A stretch of 17,958 nt of DNA from Firmicutes bacterium UBA6132 (GCA_002435835.1 DIVM01000377.1:1-17958); one strand, 5' to 3'; shown: positions 7,199 to 14,607, counted from the first letter of the stretch. The notes: generated by a model not told the origin, from the letters alone. A program made the numbers and translations.

Positions 7199-8064
7199 TG
7201 GATGAAATAAAGTTATATTCGCCTAAGGTTATAAAAGAAATTCTTGCAAAGTATGGATTTAATTTCAGTAAAAGCCTTGGACAAAACTTTTTAATAGATG
7301 GTAATATTATAAATAAAATAGTTGATGTTGCAGATATAGATGAAAATACTGGAGTTATAGAAATAGGCCCTGGTTTTGGAACTTTGACTCAAGGTCTTTG
7401 TAATAAAGCTAAAAAAGTAGTTTCAATTGAAATTGATAAAAGTTTACAAGTTATTCATAAAGAAACTTTAAATTATGATAATATTAAAATAATATATGAA
7501 GATTTCATGAAAATAGATGTAGAAAAATTAATTGAAGAAGAATTTCAGGGTATGGAAGTTAAATTAGTTGCGAATCTTCCTTATTATATTACAACTCCTA
7601 TAATTATGAAAATACTCGAAGAAAAAATAAAAATATCTAAAATTGTTGTAATGGTTCAAAAGGAAGTAGCTGAAAGATTGGGCGCAAAACCTAATACAAA
7701 GGAATATGGTGCAATTACACTTGCAGTACAATACAGGGCTAATACAAATATAGCTATGATAGTACCTTCAACAGTATTTATGCCTCGACCTAAAGTTGAT
7801 TCAGCAGTTATTACTTTAGATATACTAAAACAACCAAGAATAAAAGTAGCAGACGAGAAAATGCTATTTTCAGTAGTTAAAGCATCCTTTGGTCAAAGAA
7901 GAAAAACCTTGCTTAACAGTTTAAGCAATATATTAAAATGCCCAAAAGAACAAATAAATGAAGTGTTACAAAAAGTAAATATTAGTCCAAGTGTAAGGGG
8001 AGAAACTTTATCCCTAGATGAATTTGGTAAAATAGCTGATGAATTAATTAAAATAGAATTTTAA
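7198..8064 (+). CDS. rsmA: 16S rRNA (adenine1518-N6/adenine1519-N6)-dimethyltransferase
   Basis: RsmA/KsgA uses S-adenosylmethionine to dimethylate two adjacent adenines near the 3' end of 16S rRNA during 30S assembly. Loss gives kasugamycin resistance in studied bacteria. The 288 residues match the family length. Visible motifs are SLGQNFLID (26-34), the SAM loop VIEIGPGFGTLT (53-64), acidic SIEID (76-80), the catalytic NLPYYITTPI (126-135), VQKEVAERL (153-161) and FMPRPKVDSAV (194-204). The ATG overlaps the last base of the rnmV stop, with AAGGAA about 12 bases upstream, indicating coupling. It is the last gene of the operon before a strong two-way terminator. Confidence 0.95.
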   Translation: MDEIKLYSPKVIKEILAKYGFNFSKSLGQNFLIDGNIINKIVDVADIDENTGVIEIGPGFGTLTQGLCNKAKKVVSIEIDKSLQVIHKETLNYDNIKIIYEDFMKIDVEKLIEEEFQGMEVKLVANLPYYITTPIIMKILEEKIKISKIVVMVQKEVAERLGAKPNTKEYGAITLAVQYRANTNIAMIVPSTVFMPRPKVDSAVITLDILKQPRIKVADEKMLFSVVKASFGQRRKTLLNSLSNILKCPKEQINEVLQKVNISPSVRGETLSLDEFGKIADELIKIEF

Positions 8065-8106
8065 TAAACAATAAAAAAATTGCTTACGCAATTTTTTTAT
8101 TGTTTA
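8065..8106. terminator. Bidirectional terminator, 19-bp perfect hairpin
   Basis: Bases 8065-8083 pair perfectly with 8088-8106, leaving a 4-base loop. Runs of seven A and seven T inside the stem give a T-tract on both strands. It serves ksgA on the plus strand and the membrane-protein gene on the minus strand, whose stop codon (8086-8084) begins in the loop. Confidence 0.88.
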
Positions 8107-8524
8107 TTTTTTTATCATAGTGAATATATAAAAAAGCATTTAAACATGATTGGATGTAAATAGAAGCAATTATAATAATGGTAAGAATTATATAATTAAT
8201 TTTAATAAAAAATATTAAAATTAATACTATAACAAGTAAAAGTGAAACTATGAAGTTTGCTTTTGAAGATGCCTTTTGTTTTACTCCATTTTCAAGAGAT
8301 ACATCAGATTTTATGTTTTTCTCTACTTTTGAATTTTTATATTTTTTTAGAATATATTCTTCAGAAAATAGTTTTGCTGAACCACCTATTACTAATACTG
8401 AGATAAGAATTAATGCTCCTGGTATCCATCTGTTAGCAGCGCTATTAAGCATTTTTAAACTAATGGTTAAAATTACTACCCCTAATGCTAATAAAAAGGC
8501 TATAATCAATTTCTTGTTTTTCAT
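8084..8524 (-). CDS. Small four-helix membrane protein, function unknown
   Basis: I do not recognise this 146-residue protein. It has four likely membrane segments in two hairpins (about 6-23, 34-50, 91-108 and 111-133). They are joined by a charged, Lys/Ser-rich linker of about 40 residues (51-90). The ends are basic. There is no Cys pair, no obvious catalytic motif and no signal peptide cleavage site. AAAGGA (8538-8533) stands 8 bases before the ATG, so it is probably translated. It is monocistronic, faces ksgA and shares its terminator. The coordinates and composition suit a real gene, and the plus-strand open frame inside it is a shadow. Confidence 0.72.
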   Translation of the reverse strand: MKNKKLIIAFLLALGVVILTISLKMLNSAANRWIPGALILISVLVIGGSAKLFSEEYILKKYKNSKVEKNIKSDVSLENGVKQKASSKANFIVSLLLVIVLILIFFIKINYIILTIIIIASIYIQSCLNAFLYIHYDKKINNKKIA

Positions 8525-8662
8525 TTATGAATTCCTTTCATAAGTAGTTATATTGTAATTAACCTTATGCTTGTATTATATATCAATTAAATGTATTTAT
8601 CAATAATAGGATAATTCATAATTAATTATATTTAAGTAAGTAAAAACGCAATAAATTATTTC

Positions 8663-8690
8663 TTTACAAATTTATTTTTTATGGTATTAT
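8663..8690 (+). promoter_or_regulatory. Promoter of the LCP gene with extended -10
   Basis: TTTACA (8663-8668) and TATTAT (8685-8690) are 16 bases apart, with TG one base before the -10. The transcript would begin near 8697, only about 12 bases before the GGAGG ribosome site. That supports initiation at the TTG at 8722 rather than the ATG at 8707. Confidence 0.65.
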
Positions 8691-8721
8691 AAATGAGAAC
8701 AAAAAAATGGAGGACGAAAAA

Positions 8722-9648
8722 TTGAAACATTTTTTCAAAGTGTTTTTCACTTCTCTTCTATGCTTTACATTGGTTATAGCAGGAGGATTATTTTTGTATG
8801 GCGAAGTTATGCAAAAAGGAAGTGCTGAAGCCACAGATATTTTTAATATGATAACAGGCAATAACAAAAGAATAAATGTTTTGTTGTTAGGTCTTGAGCA
8901 TGAGCGTTCGGATACTATAATGGTTGCAAGTTATAATACTAAAACTAAAACTGCAGATATAATTTCAATTCCAAGAGATACTTATGTTGATAGGGATGGT
9001 TTTGTAAACAGTGCAAACAATAAAATTAATTCTGTATATACAGCTGAAGGACTTGAAGGACTAAAAGAAGTTATAAGAAAAATGACAGGTATAACTGTTG
9101 ATAAATACGTTACGATTGATTATGACGGTGTTAGAGCTGCTGTAGATGCAGTTGGCGGTGTAGAAGTAGATGTGCCATTTCATATGAGATATACTGACCC
9201 GTATTCAGATCCACCTTTGGATATTGATATAGCAGAAGGTAGACAAATTATTAAAGGCGATCAAGCAATGGAATTTTTAAGATTTAGAAAAACAAATTAT
9301 AGGGGTTATACTGGTTATGCTGAAGGAGATTTAGGAAGAATTGAAGCTCAGCAACAATTTGTTAAATCTGCTATAAAAAAAGCTTTAAGTCTTAAACTTC
9401 CAAAAGTAATTTCAGAAGTATATCCTTATATAGATACTGATTTTACTTTATCTGAATCAACATCAACAGCACTTAGCTCTGTTGGTATGTCATCTGAAAA
9501 TATTAATTTCCATGTATTGCCTGGAACAACTCAAACTAAAAATGGTTTATCATTCTTTATTTCTGATTATGATGAAACAAAGGCGTTAGTGGATAGTATT
9601 TATAATGCTTCAGAAAAAACTAATGAAAAAGCACAGACAGTGAATTAA
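8722..9648 (+). CDS. LytR-CpsA-Psr family wall glycopolymer transferase
   Basis: LCP proteins move polyprenyl-linked glycopolymers such as teichoic acid or capsule onto peptidoglycan outside the membrane. With the TTG start the protein is 308 residues: short basic N-terminus, one membrane anchor (about 8-26), then an extracellular LCP domain. Motifs are INVLLLGLE (51-59), RSDTIMV (62-68), ISIPRDTYVD (81-90) with the paired Arg85/Asp86, KINSVY (101-106), the VGGVEVDVP stretch (144-152), FLRFRK (185-190) and GDLGRIEAQQQF (202-213). GGAGG at 8709-8713 stands 8 bases before the TTG. The in-frame ATG at 8707 overlaps that ribosome site and has none of its own. The gene is alone between promoter and terminator. 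Which polymer it handles is unknown. Confidence 0.9.
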   Translation: MKHFFKVFFTSLLCFTLVIAGGLFLYGEVMQKGSAEATDIFNMITGNNKRINVLLLGLEHERSDTIMVASYNTKTKTADIISIPRDTYVDRDGFVNSANNKINSVYTAEGLEGLKEVIRKMTGITVDKYVTIDYDGVRAAVDAVGGVEVDVPFHMRYTDPYSDPPLDIDIAEGRQIIKGDQAMEFLRFRKTNYRGYTGYAEGDLGRIEAQQQFVKSAIKKALSLKLPKVISEVYPYIDTDFTLSESTSTALSSVGMSSENINFHVLPGTTQTKNGLSFFISDYDETKALVDSIYNASEKTNEKAQTVN

Positions 9649-9668
9649 ATTAAGAAATAATTAAAGGT

Positions 9669-9692
9669 AAAACCTCACTTAAGTGAGGTTTT
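9669..9692 (+). terminator. Rho-independent terminator after the LCP gene
   Basis: Bases 9669-9680 are perfectly complementary to 9681-9692. The hairpin (stem up to 10 bp after the TTAA loop) is followed by ATTTTT. The palindrome can work on both strands. Confidence 0.87.
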
Positions 9693-9820
9693 ATTTTTGT
9701 TTATAATAATATTTTAAAGGATAATTTAAGTATTGAATTGTATAATCTGAAGGTTATTATGTTAATATATTTTATTGAGTTTAATTTAGTATATAGTTAT
9801 ATAAAGAAAGAGGGATATTA

Positions 9821-11554
9821 ATGATAAAAATGTTTAAAAGATTAAAGCCATTTTCCTTATCAGTATTTGGTGTGATATTTTTTGTATTACTACAATCATT
9901 ATGTGATTTGTACATACCAAAGTTAATGGCTGATATTGTTAACAATGGAATATTAAATAACAATATAAATTATGTTTATACAACGGGCATTAAAATGCTT
10001 TTATTTACATTTGGAATCGTATTGTTTGGAATTATAACTGGTTTTTTATCATCCATAATAACAGCAAAATTTTCTGCAGAATTAAGAAGTGATATTTTTA
10101 CAAAAGTAGAGAATTTTTCATTGGATGAATTTAATAAATTTGGTACATCATCAATGATAACAAGGACTACAAATGATGTGAATCAAATACAACAAGTTGT
10201 TTTAGTTGTATTAAGAATGATGGTTATGGCCCCAATTATGGCAGTTGGCGGAACTATTATGGCAGTTAAAACTGATATTGGGCTCTCGTGGGTTTTTGGT
10301 GTATCTTTACCAGCTATTATATTTATACTGGGAATAATTATATTATTTGCTGGTAAACTTTTTTCATCAATGCAATCAAAGCTTGATAATCTTAATTTAG
10401 TAATGCGTGAAAACTTAACTGGTATGAGAGTAATAAGGGCTTTTGACAGAATAAATTATGAAATAAATAGATTTAAAATTTCTAATGATGATTTAACAGA
10501 AACTTCTATAAAAGCTAATAAAATAATGTCTATATTAATGCCCGGCATAATGTTAGTTTTAAATTTCACTACTTTATTAATAGTTTGGTTTGGAGCTAAA
10601 CGCATAAGCATTGGAGCTATGAAAGTTGGATCATTAATGGCTTATACTCAATATGCTGCTATGATTTTATTTTCATTTGTAATGTTATCCATGTTGTTTG
10701 TAATGATACCAAGGGCATTAGCTTCTGCCAAAAGAATAAATGAAATACTAGAAACAGAACCATCTATAATAGATATTGTAAAAAATTATAAACCTGAAAT
10801 TTTAAATTGCAATAAAAAATGTGAATTAGAATTTAAAAATGTAACATTTGCATATGCTGGTGCTGAAGAAGCAGTTCTTAAAAATATTAATTTTAAGGCA
10901 AGTAAAGGTGAAGTTATTGCAATAGTTGGAGGAACTGGTTCTGGTAAATCCACTCTTATTAATTTAATACCAAGATTTTATGAAGTAACAGACGGCGAAA
11001 TAATTGTTGATGGAATTAACATAAAAAATATGATTCAGCATGAACTTAGAGATAAAATAGGAATTGTACCACAAAAGGCAGTTTTATTTTCAGGCACTGT
11101 AAAAGAAAATATTAAATATGGAAAAGAAGATGCAACTGATGAAGAAATTAAATATGCAGCTGATATAGCATGTGCTACAGAATTTATAAATGATATGGAA
11201 TTAAAATTTGATACAGTTATTTCTCAAGGTGGTAAAAATATATCAGGAGGTCAAAAGCAAAGACTTTCAATTGCAAGAGCATTTGTTAAAAAACCTGAAA
11301 TATTTATTTTTGATGATAGTTTTTCAGCGTTAGATGCTAAAACAGATTCTAAAGTAAGACATGAATTATTAAAAGAAACTGATGAATCGACAGTAATAAT
11401 AGTAGCTCAAAAAATAAGTTCCATTATTAATGCTGATAAAATTATTGTACTTAATGAAGGTGAAATTTCTGGAATAGGTACTCATAAGGAATTATTAGCT
11501 AATAATGAAATATACAAAGAAATGGTCAATTCACAATTAAGAGAGGATGAATAA
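9821..11554 (+). CDS. ABC exporter half-transporter, degenerate-site subunit
   Basis: First subunit of a probable heterodimeric type IV ABC exporter for drugs, lipids or peptides. The 577 residues comprise a six-helix membrane domain (about 10-300) and an ATPase domain (about 335-575). Walker A is GGTGSGKST (370-378) and the signature ISGGQKQR is at 474-481. Walker B reads FIFDDS (495-500), so the usual catalytic Glu is Asp499. The switch histidine is replaced by Gln530 (VAQKISS). These two changes are those known for the degenerate site of LmrC or TM287-type subunits. AGAGGG precedes the ATG. The stop overlaps the ribosome-site region of the next gene, so both subunits should be made together. 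Substrate cannot be predicted from the sequence. Confidence 0.92.
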   Translation: MIKMFKRLKPFSLSVFGVIFFVLLQSLCDLYIPKLMADIVNNGILNNNINYVYTTGIKMLLFTFGIVLFGIITGFLSSIITAKFSAELRSDIFTKVENFSLDEFNKFGTSSMITRTTNDVNQIQQVVLVVLRMMVMAPIMAVGGTIMAVKTDIGLSWVFGVSLPAIIFILGIIILFAGKLFSSMQSKLDNLNLVMRENLTGMRVIRAFDRINYEINRFKISNDDLTETSIKANKIMSILMPGIMLVLNFTTLLIVWFGAKRISIGAMKVGSLMAYTQYAAMILFSFVMLSMLFVMIPRALASAKRINEILETEPSIIDIVKNYKPEILNCNKKCELEFKNVTFAYAGAEEAVLKNINFKASKGEVIAIVGGTGSGKSTLINLIPRFYEVTDGEIIVDGINIKNMIQHELRDKIGIVPQKAVLFSGTVKENIKYGKEDATDEEIKYAADIACATEFINDMELKFDTVISQGGKNISGGQKQRLSIARAFVKKPEIFIFDDSFSALDAKTDSKVRHELLKETDESTVIIVAQKISSIINADKIIVLNEGEISGIGTHKELLANNEIYKEMVNSQLREDE

Positions 11555-11555
11555 T

Positions 11556-13382
11556 ATGAGTGAACATAATAAAAAACATTCAGGTCCTCAAGGTGGAGGT
11601 CATGGTCCTTTTGCAGCAAGAGTAGTTGAAAAACCAAAAGACTTTAAAAAAAGTGCAAAAAGATTAATGGAACGTTTTAAACAATATAAAATAAGACTAT
11701 ATTTTGTAGTAATAACTGCTATTTTAAGCGTTGTTTTCTCAGTAGTAAGTCCAAAAATTTTAGGATTAGCAATTGATTCATTAGTAAATGGAGTTAAGTC
11801 AGGTACTATTGATTTTTCATATATTAAACAAATAATAATATTATTAATGATATTGTATGGATTAAGTTCCATATTTACTTATATACAAGAAATTATAATG
11901 GCAAGTGTATCACAAAATGTTGTTAGAAAATTGAGGGATGATGTTTCTAATAAAATAAACAAATTACCTTTAAAGTATTTTGACCAAAATGCAGTTGGAG
12001 ATATATTAAGCCGTGTTACAAATGATACGGAAACCATAGGAATGACTTTACAAAGAGGAGTTACTCAAATTATAACCACTTCAATAACAGTTTTAGGGAT
12101 TATAATAATTATGTTAATAATAAACCCATTGCTTACTCTTATTACATTGATTTCTTTACCAATATCCATTTTTTCAATGACTTTTATAATGAAACATTCA
12201 CAAAAATATTTTAAAGACCAACAAAAGAAGCTTGGTGAGTTAAATGGTCATGTTGAAGAAATGTATTCAGGTCATTTAGTAGTTAAAGCATTTAATAAAG
12301 AAAAACAGTCAATTGAAAAATTTGAAAATATAAATAAAGATCTTATAAAATCCGTATGGAAAGCTCAATTTTTCTCAGGAATAATAATGCCTGTTAACAG
12401 TTTAATAAGTAACATAGGTTATGTGTTAATTTCCATTGCAGGAGCTTTGCTTGGTATTAGAGGTGTAATTTCTGTTGGCGATATACAAGCATTTTTACAA
12501 TATAATAGACAATTCAGCCATCCAATAGCACAGCTAGGTCAAATAATGAATCAATTACAATCTGCCATAGCTGCTTCAGAACGTGTTTTTGAAATACTTG
12601 ATGAAATAGAAGAAACAGAAGAAAATATAAATGCAGTTGAACTTGAAAATGTAGAAGGTAATGTAAAGTTTGAACATGTTAAATTTGGATATAAAGATGG
12701 TGAAACTTTAATACAAGATATGAACATATTAGCAAAAAAAGGTCAAACAGTAGCTATTGTTGGACCCACTGGAGCAGGTAAAACTACTTTAGTAAATTTA
12801 CTCATGCGTTTTTATGAAATTAATAGTGGAAAAATAACTATTGATGACATAGATATTAAGAATATTAAAAGAAGCAGCTTAAGAAATAATATAGGAATGG
12901 TACTTCAGGATACATGGTTATTTAATGGAACTATTAAAGAAAATATTGCTTATGGAAAAGAAAATGCTTCTTTTGAAGAAATAAAAGCTGCAGCAAAAGC
13001 AGCACAAGCTCATCATTTTATTAAAACACTGCCCGATGGTTACGAAACTGTTTTAAATGAAGAAGGAACAAATATATCACAAGGTCAAAAACAGCTTTTA
13101 ACTATAGCAAGAGCTTTTTTGGCGGATCCTTCTATTTTAATACTTGATGAAGCTACAAGCAGTATAGATACCAGAACTGAAATTCAAATTCAAAATGCTC
13201 TTACAAAATTAATGCATGAAAGAACAAGTTTTGTTATAGCACATAGATTATCCACTATTAAAAATGCTGACTTAATTTTAGTTATGAATCATGGTGATGT
13301 TATAGAATATGGAAATCATCATGAACTTATTAATCAAAATGGTTTTTATGCAGATCTTTATAATAGTCAATTTACTAATTAA
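11556..13382 (+). CDS. ABC exporter half-transporter, catalytic-site subunit
   Basis: Partner of the preceding gene, 608 residues. A soluble N-terminal tail rich in His and Gly (about 3-20) comes before the six-helix membrane domain (about 45-335) and the ATPase domain (about 368-608). Walker A is GPTGAGKTT (403-411), Walker B ILILDEATSS (527-536) has the catalytic Glu532, and His563 is intact in IAHRLST. The signature is ISQGQKQ (507-513) rather than SGGQ. This changed signature should face the degenerate site of the partner, so one full and one impaired ATP site result, as in LmrCD and TM287/288. Another ATG in frame at 11547 directly touches the GAGAGG ribosome site. The ATG at 11556 is spaced 9 bases from it and is preferred. 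It starts one base after the upstream stop. Confidence 0.92.
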   Translation: MSEHNKKHSGPQGGGHGPFAARVVEKPKDFKKSAKRLMERFKQYKIRLYFVVITAILSVVFSVVSPKILGLAIDSLVNGVKSGTIDFSYIKQIIILLMILYGLSSIFTYIQEIIMASVSQNVVRKLRDDVSNKINKLPLKYFDQNAVGDILSRVTNDTETIGMTLQRGVTQIITTSITVLGIIIIMLIINPLLTLITLISLPISIFSMTFIMKHSQKYFKDQQKKLGELNGHVEEMYSGHLVVKAFNKEKQSIEKFENINKDLIKSVWKAQFFSGIIMPVNSLISNIGYVLISIAGALLGIRGVISVGDIQAFLQYNRQFSHPIAQLGQIMNQLQSAIAASERVFEILDEIEETEENINAVELENVEGNVKFEHVKFGYKDGETLIQDMNILAKKGQTVAIVGPTGAGKTTLVNLLMRFYEINSGKITIDDIDIKNIKRSSLRNNIGMVLQDTWLFNGTIKENIAYGKENASFEEIKAAAKAAQAHHFIKTLPDGYETVLNEEGTNISQGQKQLLTIARAFLADPSILILDEATSSIDTRTEIQIQNALTKLMHERTSFVIAHRLSTIKNADLILVMNHGDVIEYGNHHELINQNGFYADLYNSQFTN

Positions 13383-13405
13383 AAAACGCCCATAAGGCGT
13401 TTTTT
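13381..13405. terminator. Bidirectional terminator between the ABC operon and the SASP gene
   Basis: AAAAAACGCC (13381-13390) pairs perfectly with GGCGTTTTTT (13396-13405), with a 5-base loop. It has a T-run on both strands and overlaps the last two bases of the ABC gene stop codon. It lies 12 bases beyond the SASP stop codon on the minus strand. Confidence 0.88.
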
Positions 13406-13416
13406 ATTAAATTGTA

Positions 13417-13635
13417 TTAGAAAATATTTTGATCTGTAGGAGTATTGTTTTTATTCATCAACATTTTTTCTCCCATACGAACCATTTCTCTTACACTTAA
13501 TCCATTAACTAAAGCAGGGTACATATTTGATTTCATGTCAGTAACTGCAGGAATATTTAAATCTTGAGCTATTTCCATTTTTAAATTATTAATTGCCTGC
13601 TGTGCTTCTGGAATTATTAATTTATTTCTACTAAT
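13417..13635 (-). CDS. Divergent alpha/beta-type small acid-soluble spore protein with probable ATT start
   Basis: SASPs coat and protect spore DNA and are degraded at germination. Translation gives 72 residues: xSRNKLIIPEAQQAINNLK, then MEIAQDLNIP (20-29), then a second half with NGLSVREMVRMGEKML (44-59). The first half fits the family well, including the E-I-A region (21-23) where the germination protease cuts. The second half keeps the helix that ends in EMV.RM.E but lacks the usual GSVGG stretch. No ATG, GTG or TTG precedes SRNK in frame after the TGA at 13653-13651. AAAGGAG (13651-13645) stands 9 bases before an ATT at 13635-13633, exactly where the family's Met-Ser-Arg start belongs. 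I infer ATT initiation. A decaying pseudogene is the alternative. The gene faces the ABC operon and shares its terminator. Confidence 0.72.
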   Translation of the reverse strand: MSRNKLIIPEAQQAINNLKMEIAQDLNIPAVTDMKSNMYPALVNGLSVREMVRMGEKMLMNKNNTPTDQNIF

Positions 13636-13740
13636 TTTAAACAGCTCCTTTCAAAACAAATTATGAAGCTAAAATTATTATTTCCTAATTTCAAAAATTA
13701 AACAGTTTAAAATATGTAAATAAAATTAAAATTTTCAAAA

Positions 13741-13767
13741 ATAAAGAGCGGAGTAACCGCTCTTTAT
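13741..13767 (-). terminator. Terminator of the longer Cys-rich gene
   Basis: ATAAAGAGCGG (13741-13751) pairs perfectly over 11 bp with CCGCTCTTTAT (13757-13767), with a 5-base loop. On the minus strand the stem runs into a T-rich tail. The stem is nearly the same as that at 14400-14426. Confidence 0.85.
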
Positions 13768-13780
13768 CAATCTTTTTTTA

Positions 13781-14290
13781 TTACCTTGGACAGCAATGAT
13801 TGTCATTTTCTTCGAATTCTGCTAATACATCCTCTAAAAATTCTATTAAACAGTTTTCAAAACAATTGCAGTCACAACGTCTTCTACCACTTTCACCAGC
13901 TACGTCTCCGCAATTTCCGTGAACATTTTGCCATGGTCTTCTTCCAGAATCACCAGCTACATCCCCGTTACATCTTCTTCTACCAAAATCTCCAGCTACA
14001 TCATTGTCATTAAATTTACGGTGTTGAATATTTCCAGCTGGGCTTACTTGACCGCAATATCCTTCTGCAGGACGTCCATTTGTTTCTACAAATGAAGCAG
14101 TAAATTCTCCACATCTACCAGTTCCACTTATACATCCAGGTCCTCTAATAGCAATTACAGGACTTACTCGGTTACAGTCACATCTGCATCTGCATTCGCA
14201 GCAGCCTCTGTCACCAGCTACATTTCCATTACATCTTCTTCTATTGCTATCTCCCATTACACCATTGTTATTTGATCTATTACAACTCAT
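13781..14290 (-). CDS. Cys/Arg/Gly-rich repeat protein, likely spore surface component
   Basis: I do not recognise a named family. The 169-residue protein has 19 Cys (about 11%) and many Arg, Gly and Asn. A motif like DVAGDSGRRRCN recurs: around 11-22 (degenerate), 23-29 (partial), 97-108, 110-118 and 129-140. A run of alternating Cys (CCECRCRCDC, 30-39) lies before a less biased centre (41-90) with GPGCISGTGRCGEF (50-63). The C-terminus CNCFENCLIEFLEDVLAEFE (141-160) looks helical and ends in Cys-Cys (166-167). The short downstream-paralogue-like gene at 14439-14582 shares motif and tail. AAAGGTGA stands 5 bases before the ATG. A sigma-K-like promoter and a SASP neighbour suggest late mother-cell expression and a role in a disulfide-linked coat or exosporium. 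A metal-binding role is also possible. Confidence 0.75.
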   Translation of the reverse strand: MSCNRSNNNGVMGDSNRRRCNGNVAGDRGCCECRCRCDCNRVSPVIAIRGPGCISGTGRCGEFTASFVETNGRPAEGYCGQVSPAGNIQHRKFNDNDVAGDFGRRRCNGDVAGDSGRRPWQNVHGNCGDVAGESGRRRCDCNCFENCLIEFLEDVLAEFEENDNHCCPR

Positions 14291-14314
14291 AATTTCACCT
14301 TTTCTTTAAAAATT

Positions 14315-14328
14315 TGAGGCCAAGCTCA
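14315..14328 (-). promoter_or_regulatory. Conserved 5'-end mini-hairpin, longer Cys-rich gene
   Basis: TGAG (14315-14318) can pair with CTCA (14325-14328) around a short loop, right at the predicted 5' end of the mRNA. The same small stem occurs at the equivalent place before the paralogue (14608-14620), with different loop bases. It might protect the mRNA end. The stem is short, so this is tentative. Confidence 0.3.
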
Positions 14329-14332
14329 TTAC

Positions 14333-14359
14333 TATGTTATGTTACTATTTATCAAGTGT
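14333..14359 (-). promoter_or_regulatory. Sigma-K-like promoter of the longer Cys-rich gene
   Basis: On the minus strand CATAACATA (14341-14333) matches the sigma-K -10 consensus CATAnnnTA. An AC (14359-14358) lies exactly 16 bases upstream, matching the -35 core. The same pair at the same spacing occurs before the paralogue, within a longer conserved block that includes GTTGTAACACTT. Confidence 0.62.
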
Positions 14360-14399
14360 TACAACTTGTCTTTCTATAAATTAAAAATTATTATATTAA

Positions 14400-14426
14400 T
14401 TAAAGAGCGGGTTGTCCGCTCTTTAA
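14400..14426 (-). terminator. Terminator of the short Cys-rich gene
   Basis: TTAAAGAGCGG (14400-14410) pairs perfectly over 11 bp with CCGCTCTTTAA (14416-14426), with a 5-base loop. The tail on the minus strand is AT-rich rather than a clean T-run. Its GAGCGG stem repeats that of the neighbouring unit. Confidence 0.72.
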
Positions 14427-14438
14427 TAATATCTTAAT

Positions 14439-14582
14439 TTATTTTCTGCATTTGCAGTGGTCTTCTTTTAATGCATCTAATAAATCTTCTAAGAATTCTA
14501 TTAAACATCTTTCAAAGCATTCGCAGTCGCATCTTCTTCTTCCACTTTCACCTTGTACATCATTATTTCTACAATTACCCAT
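14439..14582 (-). CDS. Short Cys-rich protein, paralogue of the 169-residue gene
   Basis: The 47-residue protein reads as a minimal version of its neighbour. It has a short N-terminus, one NDVQGESGRRRCDC motif (7-20), then ECFERCLIEFLEDLLDALKE (21-40), and ends DHCKCRK. It has 7 Cys. The tail aligns with the neighbour almost residue for residue (CFENCLIEFLEDVL against CFERCLIEFLEDLL). The frame stays open up to 14720, but AAAGGTG lies just before two ATG codons. The second ATG (14582) is 5 bases from GGTG, the same spacing as in the paralogue, so I start there. Shared promoter, leader and terminator show duplication of a whole transcription unit. No known family is recognised. A spore coat or exosporium role is inferred. 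Confidence 0.73.
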   Translation of the reverse strand: MGNCRNNDVQGESGRRRCDCECFERCLIEFLEDLLDALKEDHCKCRK

Positions 14583-14607
14583 CATAACACCTTTTTCTTT
14601 TAAAATT

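Noticed and set aside
8250..8543. Plus-strand open frame inside the membrane-protein gene
   Set aside because: It has no ribosome site or recognisable domain and mirrors the hydrophobic codons of the minus-strand gene.
13860..14240. CRISPR-like direct repeats
   Set aside because: The repeats are the codons of the DVAGDxGRRRC motif within an intact frame. Their spacing is irregular, there are no unique equal-length spacers, and no cas genes are near.
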